Assembly: GCA_964447605.1 (NCBI GenBank)
Contig: CAYUTA010000037.1
Span: 1 to 24,234 of the forward strand
Reading direction: 5' to 3'
Length of the DNA: 24,234 nt
Source: CAYUTA01 sp964447605
Lineage (GTDB): Bacteria > Bacillota > Clostridia > Christensenellales > CAG-138
Below, piece by piece: positions 14,257-21,931 of this stretch. The translations under genes and the position numbers were made by a program. Under the pieces are notes generated by a model. It saw only the letters and a list, made by a program, of their open reading frames with translations, searched no databases and was not told where the DNA came from. The first letter of the stretch is position 1, and every line of letters starts with the position of its first letter.

Positions 14257-15032
14257 GCATCTGCGTAAAAAACCTGAGCTTTGCCTACTGTACCCGGTCG
14301 GTGCTCACGGACGTTTGCTTTTCTACGGAAGCCGGGCAGTTGCTGGCGGTATTGGGGCCTAACGGCGTTGGAAAGACCACGCTGTTTCGGTGTATCCTCG
14401 GTCTGCAGCAGCGCTATACGGGCAGCATTTATATCGACGGCCAGAACGCGCGCCGCCTGTCCGCCCGGGAACTGGCGCACCGGATCGCGTATATCCCGCA
14501 GCTGCATGGGCAGACCTTCGGTTATTCCGTTTTGGACATGGTGCTGATGGGTACGTCCCATGTCGTCTCGCCCTTCTCCGTACCCGGGCGGCGGGAGCAA
14601 ACCGCCGCCATGAACGCGCTGGAACGGCTGAGCATTGCCCAGCTTTCTCAAAAGAACTTCTCCCATCTTTCCGGCGGGGAGCAGCAGCTGGTGCTGATTG
14701 CCCGGGCGCTGGCCCAGCAGGCAAAAACGCTGCTCATGGACGAGCCTACCGCCTCGCTGGATTACGGCAATCAGGCGCATGTGCTGGAGATCGTGCGGGC
14801 GCTGGCGGACGACGGGTACACCGTGGTGCTTTCCACCCATAATCCGCAGCATGCGCTGTGGTATGCGGACCGGGCGCTGGCGCTGGCGGAAGGACGGGTG
14901 GCGGCCTCCGGCCCGCCCCGGACGGTTATGGACGGGGCGCTGATTCAGCGCCTCTACAGGCTGCGGGCAGATATGATCGAGACGAAGAACGGGCCGCTGA
15001 TCGTCCCCGTAATCGAAAGGAGCGGATGCTGA
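14253..15032 (+). CDS. FecE/BtuD-family ABC ATPase (MolC-like)
   Basis: The 259-aa protein is a complete ABC ATPase. It has Walker A GPNGVGKTT (residues 35-43), the signature LSGGEQQL, and Walker B LLMDEPTASLD followed by the switch His in STHNPQ. It is of the FecE/BtuD type that pairs with FecCD permeases. The ATG at 14253 overlaps the permease stop codon (ATGA), so it is translationally coupled and would form the energising subunit of that importer. A second upstream ATG at 14232 lacks a ribosome binding site. It ends at the ATG of the methyltransferase gene, with a 1-base overlap. Confidence 0.93.
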   Translation: MSICVKNLSFAYCTRSVLTDVCFSTEAGQLLAVLGPNGVGKTTLFRCILGLQQRYTGSIYIDGQNARRLSARELAHRIAYIPQLHGQTFGYSVLDMVLMGTSHVVSPFSVPGRREQTAAMNALERLSIAQLSQKNFSHLSGGEQQLVLIARALAQQAKTLLMDEPTASLDYGNQAHVLEIVRALADDGYTVVLSTHNPQHALWYADRALALAEGRVAASGPPRTVMDGALIQRLYRLRADMIETKNGPLIVPVIERSGC

Positions 15033-15763
15033 TGTTTTCCTGGAATCCTGAAAAAATACGCTTCCTAAAGGATGCGTCCGACTATACGCCCTTTAACGAT
15101 ATTCTGGCCGCGCGGGCAGCGGCGGTTCTGCCCGCAGGCGCTCACGTCTGCGACGCGGGCTGCGGGCTTGGTTATCTGTCCCTTGCGCTTGCCGGGCATT
15201 GCGCCCATGTGACCGCCGCGGACTGCTCCGAAGCCGCGCTGGCGATTCTGCGGCAGAACCTGGCCGCCGGAGCCGTACGGAATCTCTCAATATGGCGGGG
15301 CGATGTCTTTTCCATGCCGGCGGATATGCGGTTTGACGCCATGACGTTCTGCTTTTTTGGCAAAACAAAGGAAGTGCTTGCCTGCGCAAAAAGCCGCTGC
15401 GGGGGAAACGTCGTCCTGTTTAAGAAAAACTGGGCAACCCATCGCTTTACGCTTACGAAAACGCCGCTTGAAAAGGATACGTTTCGGGCGGTCTGCGGCG
15501 AATTGGATGCGCTGGGCGTTCTCTACGAAAGCGCTTCCTTTTCGCTGGACATGGGGCAGCCTTTTCGTTCGCTGTCCGATGCGGCGGCGTTTTTCCGGCT
15601 GCACGGCGGCAGCGGCGCAGACGAAGCCGTTACCGGGACGGATGCCGAAAGCCTCCTGATTCGCACGGATTCCAGGGAGTTTCCCTATTATTTGCCTGCC
15701 GACCGTCCCGTGGGCATGATTGTGTTGGATGCGGGGGCTATCCCCGATACCATAACAGGATAA
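15032..15763 (+). CDS. Class I SAM-dependent methyltransferase
   Basis: The 243-aa protein carries SAM-binding motif I at residues 39-50 (VCDAGCGLGYLS), followed by a motif II-like acidic end of strand 2 (VTAADCSEAAL) and GDVFSMPADM. The ATG at 15032 is preferred because AAAGGAG (15016-15022) lies 9 bp upstream; the ATG at 15026 is too close. It sits between the FecCD-type ATPase and the binding protein in one transcript. The substrate is unknown. A methyltransferase inside a metal-importer operon could modify a metallophore or another small molecule that carries the oxyanion. The second half (FRSLSDAAAFFRLHG) would form the substrate site but shows no known motif. Confidence 0.85.
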   Translation: MFSWNPEKIRFLKDASDYTPFNDILAARAAAVLPAGAHVCDAGCGLGYLSLALAGHCAHVTAADCSEAALAILRQNLAAGAVRNLSIWRGDVFSMPADMRFDAMTFCFFGKTKEVLACAKSRCGGNVVLFKKNWATHRFTLTKTPLEKDTFRAVCGELDALGVLYESASFSLDMGQPFRSLSDAAAFFRLHGGSGADEAVTGTDAESLLIRTDSREFPYYLPADRPVGMIVLDAGAIPDTITG

Positions 15764-15784
15764 AGAATAAAGGAGTAATTCAAG

Positions 15785-17560
15785 ATGAAAAAAGCGATTG
15801 TTGTGTTGCTGGTGCTGGCTCTCCTGGTACCGGTTTCCGTACCCGGCTGCGCCCGGCAGCCCGCCGCGGAACCGCCCGCGCCCGCGGAAGCGCCCGCCGC
15901 GGTGCAGTTTACGGATTCCGCGGGCCGTACGGTCGAATTGCCCGCAGACATTAAGAAGGTCGCCATTTCCGGCCCGTTGGCCCAGATCGTGCTGTTCGCC
16001 CTCTGCCCGGACAAGCTGGTAGGCATTGCGACGGCATGGGACAGGACCGCAGAGGAATACCTTGCTTCCAAGTACTACAGTCTGCCGGAATTGGGTCAGC
16101 TCTACGGCGGCAAAGGCGAATTGAACCTGGAAACGCTGCTCGATAGCGGCGCGCAGGTGGTCGTCGACGTGGGCGAACCCAAGAAGACCATCGTGGAGGA
16201 TTTGGACGCGCTGCAGGAGCAAACAGGCATCCCGTTTGTCCACATTTCCGCCACCACCGCAACCATGGGCGGCGCTTACCGGAAGCTGGGCGAGCTTGTC
16301 GGCATGCCCGGGGAGGCCGAAGCGCTTGCCGCCTACTGTGACAGGGTTTATGCGCGTACGGAGGCGCTTGCAGGCAGCGTGACAAAGGCCAACCTGCTCT
16401 ATATCACCGGCGATGCGGGTTTGAACGTCATCGCCAAGGGGTCCTATCACGCGGAGATCATCGACCTGTTGAGCAACAATCTGGCCGAGGTTGCGGAGCC
16501 TTCCAGCAAGGGCACCGGCAACGAGGTTGATATGGAGCAGATTCTCAAATGGAACCCGGAGGTCATTCTCTTTGCCCCCGGCAGCATCTATGCCACCGCC
16601 GCATCCGACGCGGCCTGGCAGAAGATTGCCGCCATCAAGAACGGCAATTATTATGAAGTACCCTTCGGCCCCTACAACTGGATGGGCTTCCCCCCGTCGG
16701 TGCAGCGGTATCTCGGCATGATGTGGATGGCGCGGCTGCTGTATCCGGAAACCGCCCAGGACGATCTCTATCAGGCGGTTGCGGAATACTATCGTCTGTT
16801 CTATCATTGTGAATTGACCGAGGCGCAGTATGATGCGCTGATGGCCAATTCCATCGGCATGCAGCAGGCGGCCGGGCAGCCGGACCTGACCGGTCACACG
16901 CTGTCCATCTATTGCGGTGCGGGCATGACCAGGCCCTTCCAGGCCATTGCGGATAACTTCGAGGCCGCGACGGGCTGCGAGATGGAGATTACGTTCGCAA
17001 ACGCTGCGCAGATTCAGACGCAGATCAACACCGCGCAGGAGGGCGATCTGTTCATTGCCGGTTCCAAGGAAGAAACAAAGCCCGTGGAAGCTGCCGTGAG
17101 CGCCAGCTTAGACCTTGTCAGACATATCCCCGTCATCGCCGTGCAGGCAGGCAACCCCAAGGGCATCACGGGGCTTGCCGACCTAGCCAAGGAAGGCGTG
17201 GAAGTGCTCATCGGCGATCCGGAAGCGACCCCGATCGGCAAAATCGCAATGAAAGCCTTTGAGGACGCAGGCATCAAGGATACCGTGACAATCGCCGCCA
17301 ACACGGCCACCGCGCCCGCCATGGCAACTGCACTTGCGGCCGGCGGAGCCGACGCCGCAATCGTGTGGAAAGAAAACTGCAATGTCGAAGGCGTCGAGAT
17401 TCTGCAATCGACCGACATGGACAAATATGTGAAAGTCGTTCCGGCCGCCTCCCTGATCTACTGCGATGATGCGGAGGCGCTTGCGGCGTTTGTAGCATAC
17501 CTTGGTTCGGAAGCTGACGATCCCGTTTGGGAGCAGTTCGGGTACGAGCTGGCCGCATGA
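15785..17560 (+). CDS. Chimeric solute-binding lipoprotein: BtuF/MolA-like plus ModA-like
   Basis: The 591-aa protein has a signal peptide with lipobox VPGC (Cys22), so it should be a lipid-anchored binding protein. Residues about 40-355 form a FecB/BtuF-type domain: DSAGRTVELP, LLDSGAQVVVDVG, and WNPEVILFAPG with the two-lobe, helix-linked layout. Residues about 370-591 match ModA-type oxyanion-binding proteins: GHTLSIYCGAGMTRPF, DLFIAGSKEE, and AGNPKGITGLADLAKEGVEV followed by IGDPEATPIGK. Both halves look complete. Each corresponds to one of the two permease systems encoded on either side, so the protein could feed both. ATG follows AAAGGAG. Such a fusion is unusual. Confidence 0.9.
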   Translation: MKKAIVVLLVLALLVPVSVPGCARQPAAEPPAPAEAPAAVQFTDSAGRTVELPADIKKVAISGPLAQIVLFALCPDKLVGIATAWDRTAEEYLASKYYSLPELGQLYGGKGELNLETLLDSGAQVVVDVGEPKKTIVEDLDALQEQTGIPFVHISATTATMGGAYRKLGELVGMPGEAEALAAYCDRVYARTEALAGSVTKANLLYITGDAGLNVIAKGSYHAEIIDLLSNNLAEVAEPSSKGTGNEVDMEQILKWNPEVILFAPGSIYATAASDAAWQKIAAIKNGNYYEVPFGPYNWMGFPPSVQRYLGMMWMARLLYPETAQDDLYQAVAEYYRLFYHCELTEAQYDALMANSIGMQQAAGQPDLTGHTLSIYCGAGMTRPFQAIADNFEAATGCEMEITFANAAQIQTQINTAQEGDLFIAGSKEETKPVEAAVSASLDLVRHIPVIAVQAGNPKGITGLADLAKEGVEVLIGDPEATPIGKIAMKAFEDAGIKDTVTIAANTATAPAMATALAAGGADAAIVWKENCNVEGVEILQSTDMDKYVKVVPAASLIYCDDAEALAAFVAYLGSEADDPVWEQFGYELAA

Positions 17561-18387
17561 CGGCCAAAGGAGAAAAAAGAAATCCTGCGGATGCTTTTTC
17601 CGTAGTAAGCATTGCGGTTGCGCTGTTGGTCATGCTTTTGATCTTCAGCGCGATCGCGGCTGTCGTTGTAGGCGGGATTCGGTATCTGCCGGAGGCGCTG
17701 CGCTCGGAGGAAATGCGTTTTTCCATTAAGACGAGCGTGACGACCGCCACCATTTCCACCTTTCTCTGCATGCTGCTGGCGATCCCGTCGGCCTATGCCT
17801 TCACCCGGCTGTCTTTGCCGGGGAAGCGCGTCTGGGAGGTGGTGCTGGAACTGACCATGTGTTTGCCGTATATCGTACTGGGGCTGTGTCTGCTGATCCT
17901 CTTTTCCTCGGATTTTGGTAAATGGCTCAAAAGTATCGGCTTCCGCGTGGTGTTCGACCGAAAGGGTATCGTGATCGCGCAGCTGTTCGTCAACCTGCCC
18001 TTTACGCTGCGTATGATCCGCACGGCGTTTTTACAGGTGGATACGCGGCTGGAGCTGATCGCCGGTATGCTCGGCGCGTCCCGCTGGAACAGGCTTGTCA
18101 CCGTTACGCTGCCGCTATGCCGCAATGCGCTTGTCAGCACGCTCGTACTTACATGGTCGCGCGCCATGGGCGAGTTCGGCGCGACGCTGATGCTCGTCGG
18201 CGTAACCCGCATGAAAACAGAGACATTGCCGGGCAGCATCTATCTGAGCATCGCCACGGGCGAAAACGGCATGGCCATGGCGGCGGCGACCATCATGCTG
18301 CTGATCGCGTGCATTACGCTTGCGCTGACGAACCGTCTGAACCGGCCGCCCGGGTATTATCGTATGGACGGAGGGAACGGCGCATGA
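17557..18387 (+). CDS. modB: ModB-like molybdate/tungstate ABC permease
   Basis: The 276-aa membrane protein is a type I importer permease. It contains an EAA-type loop (AGMLGASRWNRLVTVTLPL), where the ATPase docks, and the WSRAMGEFGATLMLVG segment that is typical of ModB. Five to six membrane spans are visible, beginning with residues about 15-38. Its ATG overlaps the stop codon of the binding protein (ATGA), and its own end overlaps the ModC start. It would form the channel for molybdate or tungstate delivered by the ModA-like half of the fused protein. Sequence alone does not separate molybdate from tungstate (TupB, WtpB) transporters. Confidence 0.9.
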   Translation: MTAKGEKRNPADAFSVVSIAVALLVMLLIFSAIAAVVVGGIRYLPEALRSEEMRFSIKTSVTTATISTFLCMLLAIPSAYAFTRLSLPGKRVWEVVLELTMCLPYIVLGLCLLILFSSDFGKWLKSIGFRVVFDRKGIVIAQLFVNLPFTLRMIRTAFLQVDTRLELIAGMLGASRWNRLVTVTLPLCRNALVSTLVLTWSRAMGEFGATLMLVGVTRMKTETLPGSIYLSIATGENGMAMAAATIMLLIACITLALTNRLNRPPGYYRMDGGNGA

Positions 18388-19124
18388 CGGCAATTGAGAC
18401 AAGCGATCTTACGCTCAAGCGCGGCAACTTTACGCTGGGTTCGCTGAACCTTGCCGTGCAGGAGGGTGATATCTATGCGCTGTTGGGGCAAACCGGCGCG
18501 GGCAAAACCGTGCTGCTCGAAACGCTTGCGGGCTTCTATCAGGAGCAGTACTTCGGAACCATCCGCCTGTTCGGGCAGGATGCGCGGTATCTGCCGACGG
18601 ACAAACGCAATCTTGGCTTTGTCTACCAAGATTGCGGGCTGTTTCCCCACATGAGTGTGGAACAGAACATCGTATACGGGCTGAAAATGCATCATTTGTC
18701 CGCCGCCGAAACGGCGCAAAAGCTTGAGGACATCACAAAGCTGCTCTCCATCTCCCACATCAGGAAGCAGTATCCCGCCACCATCAGCGGCGGGGAAAGG
18801 CAGCGGACGGCGCTGGCGCGCGCGCTCGTGCTGAATCCGCGGATACTCCTGCTCGACGAGCCCTTTTCCGCGCTTGACCCAACGACCCGGCAGCGCATGT
18901 ATGAAGAAATTCGCCGCATCCACGATGCGTTCCGGTGTACCATACTGTTTGTGACCCACGATTTCCGCGAAGCGCAGACTCTTGCAGGGCGTATCGGCAT
19001 TTTGCTTTCCGGCAAGCTCCGCGCAGAGGTTGCCGCAGACGCGCTGTTTGCCCAAGACTACGACGAAGACGTTACCGCATTTTTAGGAGGATTCCCCCAT
19101 GGATCGAGCACAACTGTATCATGA
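18384..19124 (+). CDS. modC: ModC-like ABC ATPase without TOBE domain
   Basis: The 246-aa ATPase contains Walker A GQTGAGKT (residues 35-42), Q-loop VYQDCGLFPHM, signature ISGGERQR, Walker B ILLLDEPFSALD and switch His in VTHDF. It is the ATPase of the ModB permease encoded just before it (4-bp overlap). Classical ModC is around 350 aa because of a C-terminal TOBE domain that binds molybdate and inhibits transport. Here the protein ends soon after the ATPase core, so that feedback is probably lacking. Its end overlaps the next gene by 26 bp, indicating tight co-translation. An upstream open frame exists but the overlap-coupled ATG at 18384 is the natural start. Confidence 0.9.
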   Translation: MTAIETSDLTLKRGNFTLGSLNLAVQEGDIYALLGQTGAGKTVLLETLAGFYQEQYFGTIRLFGQDARYLPTDKRNLGFVYQDCGLFPHMSVEQNIVYGLKMHHLSAAETAQKLEDITKLLSISHIRKQYPATISGGERQRTALARALVLNPRILLLDEPFSALDPTTRQRMYEEIRRIHDAFRCTILFVTHDFREAQTLAGRIGILLSGKLRAEVAADALFAQDYDEDVTAFLGGFPHGSSTTVS

Positions 19125-19845
19125 GATTGTAACACGTTTTCTCGCGTTGCCCGGCATAGCGGATGCCGTGAAGGGGCGCGTGACAATCTGCGCAAAATCT
19201 CTTTCCCCGGAGGAGGCCATCGGCAGGACGGAACGGACGGACTATCCGATTCTGACTGGCAATGATGTGATGATCGAGGCGCGGTATCACGGTGCGCGCG
19301 GGCAGGCTTTTACCGATGCGCCATCGGACTATTCCGGCACGCTTGGAGAGATTCTCGAGATGCCCTTTGCGACGGACGCGCACGCAAGGGGCCTGCTGAT
19401 CGCCAGCATCAACGCCGTCATGGGTAGTCTGGGACTGTGCGACCGCATGGTACACTGCAAAGACGGCGGCCCGAAACGCTGCGGGCAGGCGGTCGCTGCA
19501 TATGTGCGTGCGCATTACGGAAACCCGCGTATACTGATGATCGGGTATCAGCCGTCCATCATCGAAAACCTTACAAAAAATTGTACGCAGGTGCAGGCGC
19601 TGGATTTGAACGAGGACAATATCGGCCAGAGCCGCTTCGGTATTATCATTGGAAACGGCGGCAACGCGGACGTTCGTACCGCCGCAATACAACATGCGGA
19701 TCTGATCCTGTGCACCGGCAGCACGGTCTGCAACGGCACTTTGACAGACTATTTGGACACTGGCACGGAAACGCTGTTTTACGGCACGACGCTGGCGGGC
19801 GTGGCGACGCTTTTGCATCTGCCGCGGCTTTGCTTTGCGGAGTAA
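19099..19845 (+). CDS. DUF364/DUF4213-type protein, putative metal-handling
   Basis: The 248-aa protein begins with an ATG 8 bp after AGGAGG (19085-19090), inside the end of the ModC gene. Its N-terminal part (EEAIGRTERTDYPILTGNDVMIEARYHGARGQAFTDAPSDYSGTL resolved as separate blocks) and C-terminal Rossmann-like part (RILMIGYQPSIIENL, and ADLILCTGSTVCNGTL) fit the DUF4213-DUF364 architecture. Family members are often found in metal-transport or molybdenum loci and have been suggested to bind metals; no activity is established. A cytoplasmic role in handling or inserting imported molybdenum or tungsten is inferred from position only. Confidence 0.75.
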   Translation: MDRAQLYHEIVTRFLALPGIADAVKGRVTICAKSLSPEEAIGRTERTDYPILTGNDVMIEARYHGARGQAFTDAPSDYSGTLGEILEMPFATDAHARGLLIASINAVMGSLGLCDRMVHCKDGGPKRCGQAVAAYVRAHYGNPRILMIGYQPSIIENLTKNCTQVQALDLNEDNIGQSRFGIIIGNGGNADVRTAAIQHADLILCTGSTVCNGTLTDYLDTGTETLFYGTTLAGVATLLHLPRLCFAE

Positions 19846-19896
19846 CGCCAAAGCTGCGAAGACGGCGGACGGCAAGCCCGCCGCATGAGGGAGACT

Positions 19897-20922
19897 ATGG
19901 AACAACTGTTCATTAAAATACGCGACGCGCTTGCGCGGAATGAGAATCTGGTGCTGTGCAGCATCATTGCAAGTTCCGGCTCGACACCGCGCGGCAGCGG
20001 CGCAAAGATGGCTCTGTTTGCCGACGATTCCACTTATGGGACCGTCGGCGGCGGCGCCGTGGAGTACGAAAGCGTCAAACTCGCCAGGCAGGCGTTGGAG
20101 CGCCGTACGGCATTTTTGCACGGCTTCAACCTGACCAAAAACCAGACCGCCAATATCGGCATGATTTGCGGCGGACAGGTCACGGTCTACTTTCAGTTTT
20201 TTGCAGGCGGCAGCGAACAGGAGCTCGCTCTGTTCGATCATATCGTTCGACTCTATCACCGCCGCGTCAATGCATGGCTTATCACGAACATTACGGACGG
20301 CGGCGTGCGCGGCATGGGCGTGTACGAACAGGGCGCGGGGCTGCGCTACGCGCAGGATATTGCAGAAAGCGACGTTCTCCCGCTGCTGCAAAGCCGTGCC
20401 GTGCTGCAAATGGGAACGCCCGCGTATTATGCCGAACCGCTCACCCGCGCGGGTATGGTCTATGTGTTCGGCGGCGGGCATGTTTCGCAGGAACTTGTGC
20501 CGGTGATAGCGCGCATCGGCTTTTCTGTCGTTGTGTTCGAGGACCGCGCGGCGTTTGCCTCCACTGCGCTGTTCCCGACGGCGGTCGGCACGCTCGTGGG
20601 TGACTTTACGGATATCGGCGCGCACGTCTCCATTACGGCGGACGATTACGTGATCATCATGACGCGCGGCCATCAGGCGGATTTCGAGGTGCTCAACCAG
20701 GCGTTGCGCACGGATGCAAACTACATCGGTGTGATCGGCAGCCGTCACAAGGTCGCAGCGACCAACAAGCGATTGCTCGAGGCAGGTATCCCGGAGAGCG
20801 CGCTCGTCCGCATACACACGCCCATCGGTCTGGCTATCAGTGCGGAAACGCCCGCCGAGATCGCCATCAGCATCGCCGCCGAACTTGTACAGCACCGTGC
20901 GGCGCTTACGGAGAAAGTATGA
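19897..20922 (+). CDS. XdhC-family molybdenum-hydroxylase maturation factor
   Basis: The 341-aa protein has the two domains of the XdhC/CoxI family. The N-terminal part contains IIASSGSTPRGSGAKMALF and GTVGGGAVEYE. The C-terminal Rossmann domain contains YVFGGGHVSQEL, DDYVIIMTRGHQADFEVL and GVIGSRHK. XdhC binds the molybdenum cofactor, promotes its sulfuration and delivers it to xanthine dehydrogenase-like enzymes. The ATG at 19897 is preferred over 19885 because GAGGGAG lies just upstream. It stops inside the start of the NTPase gene (4-bp overlap). Its place in a molybdate or tungstate uptake operon ties import to cofactor maturation, but no hydroxylase gene is in the window. Confidence 0.9.
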   Translation: MEQLFIKIRDALARNENLVLCSIIASSGSTPRGSGAKMALFADDSTYGTVGGGAVEYESVKLARQALERRTAFLHGFNLTKNQTANIGMICGGQVTVYFQFFAGGSEQELALFDHIVRLYHRRVNAWLITNITDGGVRGMGVYEQGAGLRYAQDIAESDVLPLLQSRAVLQMGTPAYYAEPLTRAGMVYVFGGGHVSQELVPVIARIGFSVVVFEDRAAFASTALFPTAVGTLVGDFTDIGAHVSITADDYVIIMTRGHQADFEVLNQALRTDANYIGVIGSRHKVAATNKRLLEAGIPESALVRIHTPIGLAISAETPAEIAISIAAELVQHRAALTEKV

Positions 20923-21494
20923 TGAACGAACCAAGACATATCCTGATTTGCGGCGATCGGGGCGTTGGCAAAAGCACGCTGATACAAAAGCTTCTTGCAC
21001 GAAACACGCTTCCGGTATACGGCTTCCTGACTGAACGCCTCGCCGCTGACGAAACGGGGTTTCACCCCATTTATATACATCCGGCCGGGACCGGACGCCG
21101 GCGCCACGAGGAAAGAAATCAGATCGGCGCGTGCGATTCCAGGCGGCACAATGTGTCCATAGAAGCGTTCAACACCCTGGGCGCACGGTACCTTTTTGCG
21201 GCGCGGCCGGGCGGAATCATCGTCATGGACGAACTGGGCTTTATGGAGGCGCGGGCGGAAACGTTTGTCAATGCGGTCTTTGCCGCCCTCAACGGCGATA
21301 TTCCGGTGATTGCCGCCGTGAAAGCGCGCTATGACGTGGCCTTTCTCAACGAGGTGCGCGCCCATCCAAACGCCTCCGTATCTACGATTACAAAAGAAGC
21401 CCGGGACGCGCTTTATCACGAGCTGCTGCCCGTTATGCTTCAATGGAATGCCGGGTCCGGGCGACAAGCGTCCGATATCAAAGGCTGTGATTGA
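20919..21494 (+). CDS. THEP1-like nucleoside-triphosphatase
   Basis: The 191-aa protein starts with a Walker A GDRGVGKST at residues 12-20, then YGFLTERL, a stretch typical of the NTPase_1 (THEP1) family, and a Walker B-like GIIVMDELG. Nucleotide hydrolysis is therefore expected. It is the last gene of the operon, overlapping the XdhC gene by 4 bp; a second ATG at 20922 may also be used. In Clostridia such small P-loop proteins often accompany xdhC-like genes of molybdenum hydroxylase loci. A role in cofactor nucleotide chemistry or enzyme activation is plausible but unproven. The region between the Walker motifs is rich in Arg and His (GRRRHEERN), which may bind phosphate. Confidence 0.82.
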   Translation: MMNEPRHILICGDRGVGKSTLIQKLLARNTLPVYGFLTERLAADETGFHPIYIHPAGTGRRRHEERNQIGACDSRRHNVSIEAFNTLGARYLFAARPGGIIVMDELGFMEARAETFVNAVFAALNGDIPVIAAVKARYDVAFLNEVRAHPNASVSTITKEARDALYHELLPVMLQWNAGSGRQASDIKGCD

Positions 21495-21931
21495 GCGCCT
21501 TCAACCGCCCGGCCGTATGCCATCCTGAAATTGAAAAGCCGCCGGGAACGAAAACACGAACACCTGAAGGGGAAACGCCCGGCGCATGTGGACGTGGGAC
21601 AGGTCTGCGGGATTTTGCGGTTCCGACAGCGGAAGCTTCGTGATCAGGGCAAACGGCTTATCCCCCCGCTGTCCGCCGGCGCGGCAGACCTCCCTAACGA
21701 AAAATCAGCTCCCCTCCCATCTGCCCCGCGGCCGTATAGAAAAAATTCAGCCGGTCAGTCAAAACAGCCCATGGCCAAAATTTATGCGGACGCGCGGCGC
21801 ACCCCCTGCCATCTGCAATGCAGACATATGAAAAATCCTGCGTCAAAGCCACAATCAGCGCCGCCATTCAGGGTCCGGATCGCAAATCCGCGCCGCAGAA
21901 CATCAGCCGTCACGGTGTTTGGCGGCCCGTT
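21495..21931. other. Convergent gap with no supported gene
   Basis: This 437-bp gap lies between the operon and the oppositely oriented transglutaminase-like gene. Plus-strand frames are Arg/Pro-rich and lack ribosome binding sites. One minus-strand frame (about 21500-21700) translates to a natural-looking stretch including KPFALITKLPLSEPQ but lacks a good start. No T-run terminator was found. It may hold a decayed gene or a repeat. Confidence 0.5.

Noticed and set aside
15287..16897. A 536-codon open frame on the minus strand opposite the methyltransferase and binding-protein genes
   Set aside because: It is antisense to two convincing genes, lacks a ribosome binding site and recognisable motifs, and is explained by codon bias of the plus strand.
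17922..18383. N-terminal extension of the ModC frame into the ModB gene
   Set aside because: The extension reads as out-of-frame ModB, and a normal ABC ATPase start is at 18384 with ATGA overlap.
19072..21000. A 642-codon open frame on the minus strand opposite the DUF364 and XdhC genes
   Set aside because: It lies wholly antisense to two genes with clear family motifs and good ribosome binding sites. Its translation is rich in Arg, His and Ala, as expected for the complement of GC-rich coding DNA.
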